From Conoideocrella luteorostrata (lineage: Eukaryota; Ascomycota; Sordariomycetes; Hypocreales; Clavicipitaceae), in assembly GCA_032433595.1 (NCBI GenBank), contig JASWJB010000195.1, positions 1 through 64,000 of the forward strand: a stretch of DNA of 64,000 nucleotides, written 5' to 3'. The notes below the pieces were generated by a model. The model worked only from the letters and a program-made list of their open reading frames with translations. It did no database searches and was not told the DNA's origin. Made by a program: the position numbers and the translations under genes. Positions 11,143 to 21,000 of the stretch are shown one piece after another; the first letter of the stretch is position 1; each line of letters begins with the position of its first letter.

Positions 11143-12664
11143 ATGGAGGAAGACCGGGCGCAGGTCGATCTCGGCATCGCAGCCGATATTGAAGAAGGCC
11201 AACTCGCCCAGGCGCAAGAACCTGAGTCCACCGACGCAGATGTATCGCAAACAACGACCAAACAGCCGAAAAAACGCTTTATAGGGAGGAGGGCAGCAGC
11301 CGAAGCAGCAGCCGCTAAGAACGGCTCGACGGGGACAGAGGGTGAAAGTGGTGCTATCCAAGGTTTGTCGTGCCCGTCTGCCCACCCGCTGGCTGGCTTG
11401 CTCCCTCACTCACTAACTCATGCTCACTCACTCCCGCACTCATATCTTACCTAGCCATTTTTCACAATGAAACTTGATATGTGTTGTCGACTAACATGGA
11501 GGTGCAGCTACGAAGCCGAGAAGAGCTCCGCGTCTACTCAACAGAGTCCCCGCCGAGATCTTGGACGATCCCAACCTCAAAGAAGCCATTGCTCTCCTCC
11601 CTGCTAACTACAGCTTCGAAATTCCCAAGACAATCCATAGGATCCGCACGTTGGGGGCCAAAAAAGTCGCTCTGCAGATGCCAGAGGGCTTACTGCTCTT
11701 CGCCACCACCATTTCCGATATCCTCACTCAGTTTTGCCCGGGCATCGAGACGCTCATCATGGGAGATGTCACCTACGGAGCCTGCTGTATTGACGACTAT
11801 ACAGCCCGTGCCTTGGGATGCGATTTGCTCGTTCACTACGCTCATAGCTGTCTTATTCCTGTGGATGTCACCAAGATCAAAACCTTGTACGTCTTTGTAG
11901 ACATTAGCATCGACACAGCGCACCTGCTCGCTTCATTGGAGCGAAACTTTGCTTCGGGCAAGACCATTGCACTTGTGGGGACTATTCAATTCAACGCTAC
12001 GATTCACGGTGTGAAGAGTTCTCTTGAAGCGGCCGGCTTTAATGTCTTGGTCCCGCAAATCGCACCGCTAAGTAAAGGAGAGATTCTGGGATGTACCTCA
12101 CCGCGTTTGAAGGAGGAAGACGCCGTGGATATGATCTTGTATCTAGGCGACGGGCGATTCCATCTGGAAAGCATCATGATTCACAATCCTTCTGTACCAG
12201 CGTACAGGTATGATCCATACTCGAGGAAACTTACCCGCGAGACCTACGGCCACGAGGAGATGCAGTCCCTTCGACGGAGCGCCATTCATACAGCCAGGAC
12301 AGCCAAGAGGTGGGGTCTCATATTGGGCTCTCTGGGGCGACAGGGCAATCCGCATACTATGGCGCTTATTGAGAAGCGTCTCAACGAGAAGGGTATACCG
12401 TGGGTGAATCTGCTGCTGAGCGAGATTTTCCCCGGAAAGCTGGCAATGATGGATGACGTAGAGTGCTGGGTGCAAGTGGCTTGTCCAAGGTTGAGTATTG
12501 ACTGGGGGTATGCGTTTCCACGGCCCCTTTTAACGCCGTATGAGGCACTTGTTGCGCTGGGTGTAAAGGAGGAGTGGGATAGAGGGAGTGTTTATCCCAT
12601 GGATTATTATGGGAAAGAAGGGCTGGGGAGGACAAGACCCGGGGATGGGTTGGTTGCGGTATAG
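11143..12664 (+). CDS. dph1: Diphthamide biosynthesis protein 1 (Dph1)
   Basis: With Dph2 it forms the non-canonical radical-SAM enzyme that transfers 3-amino-3-carboxypropyl from SAM to a histidine of elongation factor 2, the first step of diphthamide synthesis in the cytosol. Two exons, 11143-11362 and 11508-12664, join at phase 1 to 458 residues. The three cysteines expected to hold the 4Fe-4S cluster are visible: C166 in GACCIDDY, C269 in ILGCTSPR and C399 in [13 protein letters not shown]. Their spacing of 103 and 130 residues resembles yeast Dph1. The core opens with [19 protein letters not shown]. The first about 75 residues are polar and alanine-rich and probably disordered. Dph2 is excluded by the [11 protein letters not shown] block. 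A TACGGAGTA copy starts 2 bases after the stop codon. Confidence 0.96.
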
Positions 12665-13127
12665 GTACGGAGTAGAAGTATTTTAATTTTACTCTTTGCC
12701 GCCACTCGTGGACTCGTCTCAATAGGTAACTGTGCAATATCTCGATGTCTGCTGTGCCTTGTCAGAGATCACTGACCAACAGTTCCGGAAAGTAGAAGAA
12801 CTAAATCAAAATACAGCACTGATGATGATCTCTGCTCCCGATTCTAAAAGTAATTGTAACGGAATTTGTCTTCACCTTGAAAATATCGATTTTCCGACCA
12901 CGAAGTCGGGATCTGCAGGCTGTTGGGAGCCATGACTCACCCTCGTATTTACCGGGTAGGCCTCCCGCTCCTCTGTTTGGGAGCATGTGCGCGGAACGTC
13001 TAATTCAACAACAACGAGTCAAATGAGAGATAAATTGATAATCCAGATAAATCGATCAACCCAAACAGCACATATAACCCGAAAGAGTTACGAGCAGCTT
13101 TGATTTCCACGGATACCAATCAACACC
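12665..13127. other. Intergenic between dph1 and the APH-type kinase
   Basis: A 463-base stretch with one TACGGAGTA copy at 12666-12674. The 3' half is AT-rich and should serve as promoter of the next gene. No other feature is seen. Confidence 0.5.
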
Positions 13128-14027
13128 ATGGTGGGTCCTACGGACCGCTCTGCCGAATTCATCGGCGCGGCCAAACTAACAAACATCAGCTCGCTCTCCA
13201 ATGGCCTCGAATTCGACGTGTTTAGAGGCTTGTCTCCTAAATACGGAGACGTTGTCCTCCGTATCCCCAAGCACAAAATATTTCAAAATGTCAATGACCC
13301 CAACAGTTCTGCGAGGGACCTCATCAAGCAGGAAATGGCCATATACACGCTGCTGGCGCACACCCCAATTCCAGTTCCCAGGCCCCGAGAATTTCTAGAA
13401 GTGGACGACTACCCAGCCATGTTGAGTGACTACATGCCTGACGATGGAACGCAGGCTTCGGATACAGACAAGGGGCGTATGCTGGCTTTGCTACATACCT
13501 ACATCCCAGTGCCGCATAATTGGCAACACAGCTTGGTGGCCATGGAAGGGGCTGAAATCTTCACAACACTAACTCATCGCATGGTCCGACGGTTTGAGCA
13601 GCTCGCTAAAGAAGTACCGTTGTCAGAGTCCTGGATACCACCCCGGAGCGTGCTTGAACGTGTTGCTGAGACACTAAGACAGAGAAGTGTCTCCCCAAGT
13701 CTTTTGCACATGGATTTCCGAGACGCAAATTTCCGAACTACGGAGAAGATCATTACTACGGTGCTGGATTGGACAAATGCGCTGATTGGGCCTCCCGCAG
13801 TTGAAATATGCAGAATAATGGAGCTGGTAGACCCGGGACCGGGATTCCTCGACGGCTATTCTAGCCTTGCGAGAGTGCCGCATCTTGAACACGAGGAGGA
13901 GACCTTTTTAAGACTAGATGCTCGTCTGATGTTGACACTGGTGTATATATCGGAGGCGCCTGATGAGAAATCGCGGGTTGTTAGTCTAAAGAGGCTTGAG
14001 GAGCTGGCGAGAGCATTACAGGAATAA
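13128..14027 (+). CDS. APH-family phosphotransferase-like protein
   Basis: A 299-residue single-exon protein of the aminoglycoside phosphotransferase / choline-kinase-like fold. The catalytic loop reads LLHMDFRDANF, with D196 as the likely base and N201 as metal ligand (the HxDxxxxN pattern). The metal-binding aspartate is D214 in VLDWTNALIGPP. N-lobe residues that fit are VVLRIPK with the possible ATP lysine K48, and the preceding E at position 69. Fungal genomes carry many such proteins, mostly without a known substrate; resistance to aminoglycosides should not be assumed. The ATG at 13128 sits in a good context (CACCATGG). Nothing in the neighbourhood points to a substrate. Confidence 0.8.
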   Translation: MVGPTDRSAEFIGAAKLTNISSLSNGLEFDVFRGLSPKYGDVVLRIPKHKIFQNVNDPNSSARDLIKQEMAIYTLLAHTPIPVPRPREFLEVDDYPAMLSDYMPDDGTQASDTDKGRMLALLHTYIPVPHNWQHSLVAMEGAEIFTTLTHRMVRRFEQLAKEVPLSESWIPPRSVLERVAETLRQRSVSPSLLHMDFRDANFRTTEKIITTVLDWTNALIGPPAVEICRIMELVDPGPGFLDGYSSLARVPHLEHEEETFLRLDARLMLTLVYISEAPDEKSRVVSLKRLEELARALQE

Positions 14028-14140
14028 ATAGCCAAACCAACGAGACTGGGATAATAGTACAAAAGAACATTGCTCGATGACAGCGGCTGCTCTTCACAAA
14101 TACTGTAACAAAAGACACAATACCACTTTTACGGTCCATT

Positions 14141-14587
14141 TCAGACAGCGTTCGCGGTGCCCACCGGCTCCGGCCGGTTTGAAAACACAATCTCATACTT
14201 CACTATCTCAACCACCTCCAAGTTCTCCCCTTCCTCCCTGTACGTCCCCGCCGAGTTCTCCAACATCCTGTTTTCTCTCCGACGAATAATAGCAATCGCC
14301 TTGGGCAGCTTCTTCACCTCCCCCGTCAGGCGTTGATGTTGACCAATGTGCATGTGGACACGCTTCATCCATGCCGACCCTTCCGCGTCGGGGACGTAGT
14401 CTGGGAAGTCAATCTTGCCGATCTCGAAGGTGTCTTTGAGGGCCTGGCCGGATGAGTCGAGCGGGACATTGATGGCTCCTTGGAGTTCCAGCAGGGCAAG
14501 GCCGGAGGAGGTCTGGATGAGTTGCGGGAGGGGATTTAATGGCGGGGTTTGTGGTTTTCGAGGAGGATGCAGCTTGGCGGATGACAT
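14141..14587 (-). CDS. ctf8: Chromosome transmission fidelity protein 8 (Ctf8)
   Basis: A 148-residue single-exon protein. Ctf8 pairs with Dcc1 and Ctf18 in the alternative clamp loader Ctf18-RFC, which acts on PCNA during S phase and supports sister-chromatid cohesion. Two family blocks are visible: LALLELQGAI near residue 30, matching the start of the Ctf8 beta domain, and LEVVEIVKYEIVFSNRPEP near the C-terminus, which parallels the ending of yeast Ctf8 (VELVDVMKYKVIF). A central block with IGQHQRLTGEVKKLPK also matches. The length fits the family. The gene converges with the APH-type kinase gene, leaving 113 bases between stop codons. Confidence 0.9.
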   Translation of the reverse strand: MSSAKLHPPRKPQTPPLNPLPQLIQTSSGLALLELQGAINVPLDSSGQALKDTFEIGKIDFPDYVPDAEGSAWMKRVHMHIGQHQRLTGEVKKLPKAIAIIRRRENRMLENSAGTYREEGENLEVVEIVKYEIVFSNRPEPVGTANAV

Positions 14588-15333
14588 GGCTGCTTATTTT
14601 TACGTTTCAGCTGTATTTCGAGGGTTGCTTTTGTATGGCGGCGAGATTAAATGGAAAATACTCCGTAATGAGAGGTTCTATGGGGCTTAGGGGGTATATT
14701 GAATAATGAGTGGTTTGTTAGATAGATGCTAGGACGCGGCATGCTTCATTGCGTGAGCTGTAGCACGCGGTTGTTGGTACTGCAGTAGGCAGCGGGGGCG
14801 ACACACGTTTCGCACTGCACAAGATGGCATGAGGTGATGTTGCGCCGCTACGACATCCTCCTGGTCTACCATGTTGAGGACTTTATGATGGAACAATTTT
14901 GATATGCACACATCAGGCTGTTGAGCTCAATTTTTACCGGCAACAAATAAATAATTCAATATTTGCCCGCCTACAGGTCAAATCTCCAACAATCCCCTTC
15001 TCAAGCTCGCCTAGAGTTCTGCGCCGTCCACTCTAAAAGAAAGAGGGCAGGCAAGTCAAATGTGGCGCATAAAATGTGGCTAGTGCTCTCAGCCCAGCCA
15101 GCCACGAGTGCAGAATTGTAAAGCCCCCACATTCCCAAATTATGATTGGCCAACACTTTCATCTTCTCCTCTTCCTGCCCACAGTACACCGAAGCGGAAC
15201 CCTAGCGGCACACACTTTTCTCGATTTTGCCCATTTTTTCGGAAACACTTCCTCTTCGTTAAACTACCCATTCGTCCATATCACTTCACACCTCGCCAGG
15301 TCAAGCCAACTTGCATCATCACACACTGGCAAG
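14588..15333. other. Intergenic between divergent ctf8 and rps6
   Basis: A 746-base shared promoter region. It holds TACTCCGTA at 14659-14667 close to the ctf8 start, and AACCCTA at 15198-15204, about 130 bases before the rps6 ATG. A pyrimidine-rich leader precedes rps6. No gene is seen. Confidence 0.5.
15198..15204 (+). promoter_or_regulatory. AACCCTA box upstream of rps6
   Basis: A 7-base AACCCTA site about 130 bases before the rps6 start codon. Telomere-repeat-like AACCCTA elements are known in ribosomal protein promoters of several ascomycetes, where Tbf1-type proteins bind. The related AACCCT occurs upstream of rps8 in this window. Function here is inferred from position only. Confidence 0.35.
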
Positions 15334-16853
15334 ATGAAGGTACGAAATACCTTCTTTGAAATCACACAACCACTTGCGGTAGCGATCGATACCACCTAAC
15401 GACTGGAATGTGCTTTGCACCTTGCTTCGCTGGGGGAGAAGGCGGGAATATAGGAGCGAGCATGCACGCAATTTCCAATCGTTTGCGAGGCTCGAGCCGC
15501 GATCGTGTCTGAAAATTTCTCATGAGGATTTTACTGACCTATTATTGCTTGCAGTTGAACATCTCTTACCCTGCCAATGGCAGTCAAAAGCTCATCGACA
15601 TTGAGGATGAGCGCAAGGTCGCTGTCTTCATGGAGAAGCGCGTACGTCCGAACCCAGCTCTCCTTTCTCAATCTTCGCACATCGATTTATCCTTTGGAAT
15701 CGCCCATTATTGTTCCTCAGAGTCACCGACTGTTTCATATCGCCGATCATGATGGCCACAACGACGTCGATGACATATGGAACAATGTGGGAATCGATGC
15801 TTTTCACTCAGATCATTCCCGGACGAAACTTTACTGACATAGCGTGTTATATAGATGGGCGCTGAAGTCCCCGGTGACTCCGTCGGTGACGAGTTCAAGG
15901 GCTACATCTTCCGCATCACTGGAGGAAACGACAAGCAGGGTTTCCCCATGAAGCAGGGTGTTCTGTCCCCCGGACGTGTTCGCCTTCTGCTCTCCGACGG
16001 CCACTCTTGCTACCGCCCCCGCCGCACCGGTGAGCGCAAGCGCAAGTCTGTCCGTGGCTGCATCGTCGGCATGGACCTGTCCGTCCTCGCTCTCAGCATC
16101 GTCAAGCAGGGCGATGCCGACATCCCCGGCCTGACTGACGTCGTTCACCCTAAGCGCCTGGGTCCCAAGCGGGCCACCAAGATCCGCAAGTTCTTCGGCC
16201 TCACCAAGGATGACGATGTATGTTACACCTCCTTCAATCCATACTCGATCATCGCCTACTCGGAGCTGCGGCGCTGGCTGGAGCAGTCCGGGTAGAGAGT
16301 GAGATGGAACCAGGAAGGGAAAATGGGGAGCAAAGAAAATAATTGTCTTGTGTTCTCGGGGAAAATCTTCTTCTGGTTGCAAGATTCCCATGAACTAGCA
16401 AGAAAACTTGCTCCCCAGATTCTCCTAACCCTGGGGACGACGAGTACAATCACAATTTTGAAACCAAAACAGGGGTTATAAAAAACTAATCATATCCCTC
16501 TTGGGTAAATAGGTCCGCAAGTACGTCATTCGCCGCGAGGTCCAGCCCAAGGGTGAAGGCAAGAAGCCTTACACCAAGGCCCCCAAGATCCAGAGACTGG
16601 TCACCCCCCAGCGTCTCCAGCACAAGCGCCACCGTGCCGCTCTCAAGCGCCGCCAGACCGAAAAGGTCAAGGACGAGGCCGTAAGTTCTGACTGGACCCT
16701 ACAAACTCAACGGACACTAGTTTTCCCAATACTAACAGACAACTTTCTCTTTTTCAGAACGAGTATGCTCAGGTCCTTGCCAAGCGTGTCGCCGAGGCCA
16801 AGGCCCACAAGGCCGATGCCCGCAAGCGTCGCGCTTCCTCCATGCGCAAGTAA
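15334..16853 (+). CDS. rps6: 40S ribosomal protein S6 (eS6)
   Basis: Structural protein of the small ribosomal subunit. Five exons (15334-15339, 15555-15641, 15855-16217, 16513-16680, 16758-16853) join in phase 0 throughout to 239 residues. Exon 1 holds only ATG AAG, followed by a 215-base intron, an arrangement often seen in ribosomal protein genes. The protein begins [14 protein letters not shown] and includes the eS6 signature [18 protein letters not shown] block (here [17 protein letters not shown]). It ends RRASSMRK, which preserves the TOR-pathway phosphorylation site at S235/S236. The four introns make up about half of the locus. An in-frame read-through of intron 3 stops quickly, so retention would truncate the protein. 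Confidence 0.97.
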
Positions 16854-18095
16854 CCGGTTTCCTGGGCGTTTTTTTATATAATGATCTCACACAAATAAAA
16901 AGTGGAAATTTCATACATTGGTCCTACGGGTTTTGCATTGCATTGCATTGCATGCATTGAGGAGTGAGGATTTTTAAAGATGAACAAACAATGATCAAAG
17001 GGGGCTCCGGGGTTTAAAAAGGAAAAAAAAGGAGCCTCTGATTCATTCTCCTGTGTCACGAATGTATTAGAGCATTTTCGAAATACCAAAATGCATCCAT
17101 GATGCCATCTTCAACACCAAGACTGGCTTTCTCACCTCCTTTTATTTATCTCCCCTTGCCTAAGAAACGTAAAGTGACTAAAGATGAGGTGTTGATCCAG
17201 CAAGTCGACTGCTAATGACGCTCGTTTGTAGTTGGTATGCTACTATCCTAGGTTGCCGTGGGTGGAAGAGACAGTACGGAGTACAAGTAAATCTAATCGT
17301 TCACTCGCAAATCGACTTCGCTCCCAATGAACTGGACTTTACTAACGGCACGGTCCGGCTCATACGGCGCCACACGCGGCCGCAGGATGCATATCCACTA
17401 CCTTGAGTATCGAATTGTTGATCCATATTCTCTGGCAGGGTATAACCGGTATCTATTGTTTTTTTGTTACACATTTAGATGAGTCCATGAGTGACAAAAG
17501 AAAGAAATAAACAATCCCAAGCGAGTAGTAGTATCCAGTGGATAACCCTCGGTTGATGGGAAAACCTGATTTTCGATGATGTAGGGGCATTAGAGGACAG
17601 CCAATACAATACCATATCGACTTGCATACGCATTATTCGACTCTGTTCATAAAGCCACGTTTATTCTATAAGTAGTCATAATACCCCCCCCCCTACCTTA
17701 CACACCTCAAATGTAATGATATCTGCACATATAGTCGAATCCCCCTGGTTAGCGATTCCTGGAGACCTGCACTTCTCCTGAACTCGGATAATCCAGACCC
17801 ATTAGTTGAGCCCCTCCATGAGAGGCAGGGTCCAACCACAGCGGTACAAGTGCCGCTAGTCGGCAACTTGTGAAATAATATACACATTTCAGAGAAGTAA
17901 AATAACAGTAATTAAAAGCCATAAATACCGGGCATTGGGTCTGAGCGAGAAAAGAGATTGCCCATCTTGGCATACTGATCTGCCATTCATACACCTAGGC
18001 GCCGAGTTTATATAGTCTACCTTTGTCCGCCCAACCACGCCATGCTTCGTTGTTCTTTATTTATCTTGTTATATCGTGATCAACGTGTGCATAAT
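16854..18095. other. Intergenic between convergent rps6 and the HECT ligase gene
   Basis: About 1.2 kb between two 3' ends. It contains a short TTGCA repeat at 16933-16952, a TACGGAGTA copy at 17275-17283, and a C-run near 17684-17693. Frames of 60-80 residues on both strands resemble no family. It probably consists of both 3' UTRs plus a spacer. Confidence 0.5.
16933..16952 (+). repeat. (TTGCA)4 microsatellite
   Basis: Four perfect tandem copies of a 5-base unit in the rps6 3' flank, followed by a degenerate copy. Confidence 0.85.
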
Positions 18096-21000
18096 CTATG
18101 CGAATCCGAAGTACTCGCTTCCTTGCGTAATGGCCTTGAGAAGCTGAGCTCGCAGCATGTCGTAGCTTCCGTATTCTGGAATATCAAGTTCTGCGTCACA
18201 GGTTAGACTATGCTCTTATTCTTCTCATCTGAAATGAAAGGGGTTCTTGGCTACTTACGATTAAAGCAAGTGTGTGAAGATGGCAATCGATCCTTGTCGC
18301 CATAATCCCGGTGGATATTGAAACGGCTGATACCATTCATACCTTCCAGCTCCTTGAAGCCGTTCAGAGGAACCTTACTGGTACCAGTTACGAATTGGAG
18401 TAACTTGGCTCGCTCCTCCTTGTCAAAGGACCTGACAGCTCGCCAGAACCATTGGATTTGCTGAGAAGATGGGGTGTAATTTTGGTACTCCGTGTTGCTT
18501 TTCCAATCGTCAATGTCTATGTCGGGAAGGCCAGAAATCAGTAGCTCGAGTTCCTGTTCATTAAATATAGAAATCAATTCGGCTGGAATGATTTCGTGGA
18601 AACCTACGGTCACTGTTAACTTTATCCAAAGATACAGAAGGGACAAATCGCAGCCAAACTCACCTTTGAGAAAGCTTGCCATCTGGTCCTTGACTGACGA
18701 GAGCAATTTGTGTTCTACAACTAATCGGACATATTCGTGTTTGTTTTCCTCCGTGACGGCAATGTCGCGACCATTGGGAACCATATCAATCACATTCGTC
18801 ACGCCAAATTCGTCGTCCTCAACAGAAAACGTCTCCGTGATGATATCTGCAATGTCGTTTTCCAACATCCAGCAAAGGGATTTGTAGTAGTCTGGATCGA
18901 ACGACTCCATGTCCTTTACTGACACAGACTTCCCCAAGATTCGCTTGTACACAGCGCGGCTGAAAAAGCAGTCAAGGAGTCGACCCTCGTACAGTGCCTT
19001 CCCAATAATTCGACCAATAAATTTGAAGAACAGTAGGTGCTCTGGGTTCACTGCACTGAGCTTGTTTGGGTGGAAAGTGGTGCGATCTGAAGAAACTGGA
19101 ATGAAGAGCACGTAGTTAGGATCAAACATCTGTCGAGCGAGCACCTGGAACCACTCTCGAGTGACACCGCCTGCGTCAACACCCTCCTCGCCGTGGAATC
19201 GGATGTTAAGCTTGCCAAACTTCATTTCATCTCCAGTTTTGAAGTAGAGAGATCGAAACGAATCGTGAAAGACGTGGTCCCGCCGAACTGACAGTTGCAA
19301 GGGAGGGTGTGATGGGCGACCATTTTGACTATTTCGTGAATGGACGCTGCGATTGAAGTAGTTGCGCTTGTTATCAAATTCCAGAACTTTCGGGTTCTTA
19401 ACCAATAGGGCAAAGGTTCCGGACATTAGTTTTGGATTGTTTCTCACCAACTCGTTGAGAATGCGTCGATGGTCCTCCGTAAACATGAAGAATAGACTGG
19501 CAGTGCGAGATTCTGGTGGTGGGCTTGCAATGACCATCTCCTTGCTCATTTGGCTCTGGGACGCGTCATCGCCTGCAGTAGTATTCTTGCACACGACCAT
19601 GAGGGATTCAATCAAAGGAAGTAAGATTGTAGCAACATTAAGCATATTCTCTCGCTCGCGAATGGCTTTCAGACAAGTGCTAAGCTTCTCCCACATGGCG
19701 GAGAAGGTCGAGTTGTGGTACAGAGACGTAACTAGATTCTGCTTGTCATTTTCTTTGGACTGTTCACTCTCGCTGTCACCAACCTTCTTCCGTCCATCGA
19801 AGAGATGATCTAGCGCAGTGAGAACTCGAAGAAGCTTGTTCTGTTCTGACGCTCCTGGAGAAAATTTGGCAAGGGCAACTCCTTGAATCTCGGTTCCAGA
19901 AGTAGCTTGCTCGATATGAGGTAGTAATTCATCTAGGTCTGAAACAATATTTTCACTCAAAAGCCGAGCTTGGTTCACAAGCTCTTGCCCGAAAACAGCC
20001 TTAGCGCCAGGGATAGCTGATAAGTTTTTGATTGTCGAAATGGTGTTCTGGAATGTCTTGGAGCTGCATTCTCTGGCAACAAATATCTTGATAACTAAGG
20101 TGAGATTTTGCGGCGGAATAACGGGCGGTTGCAGTTGTTTCGGCTTTTTGGACACACTGTCCGTCTTCTTTTCCGAGGGCCCTGCTTCGGTAACATTCTG
20201 CTCTTGTGCTTGTGCTTGTGCTTGTCCTGTAGATGTCTCGCCTGGAATGTCAGCGCCAGTTTGCTGCTCAGTGGTCTGGCCCTGCTCTCCTTCGGTTGGA
20301 GCAGTGGTAAGCTTGTCGGTTGGCTCCGTTTGTGGATCTTTGCGTTTTCGCTCGAGATTTAGCAAGGGCAGTGTGACACGATTGAGCAAATCGGCAAGAT
20401 GCGTCATCACGACGGAGCTCTCCGTAACAACCTCGCGATCCAGAAGAGTCAACAGAGAGTTAATGGCATATTTGTGAGCTTTGGAGTCCTTCGCTTTGCC
20501 TTTGCGGCTCAGAGCCTTTTTGAGTGTGGATCCCACGACCTCATGCTCGGTCAAAAATAGCCAAGGAATTTGGTGACTTTTAATGCAGAGATCCACGAGA
20601 AGATCCAAGCATTGCTGAACGATCAACAAGGGAGAGGTTTCCGAATTGGTTTGTTGGATATGCGCGCTCGTGGATCCCAAGTTTGTTAAGGTTTTCTTAA
20701 GACCCTGCGGCGTCTTCTGCTCGTTCTCTCGCTCCTTGTGCTTCCGGGCCTTGATCGAAAGCTGGCCAAAGCTGCGCTCTACGGCATTCATGTCTGTGCT
20801 CCCTTCTTGGAGAATTTGTAAAATTGTGCTGATCACCTCAAGGCGATTTTGGCGGTTCTCGCAGACATCGGCGAAGACACTGAACAAGTAACCTCGAATA
20901 GAGCCATGTTGCGCAATGAACATTAACCGCACGAGTGTTGCAACTCCAGACTTATCCAGCATCTGCACCACAGTTCGTCGTTGAATCTTTTGCTCGCCCG

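Noticed and set aside
13128..14027. Antibiotic-resistance reading of the APH-type kinase
   Set aside because: The fold is shared by many fungal small-molecule and protein kinases of unknown substrate; nothing here supports aminoglycosides as substrate.
16258..16512. In-frame continuation of rps6 exon 3 into intron 3
   Set aside because: The conserved S6 sequence jumps from TKDDD to [10 protein letters not shown] across a normal GTATGT...AG intron; the read-through stops after about 26 codons.
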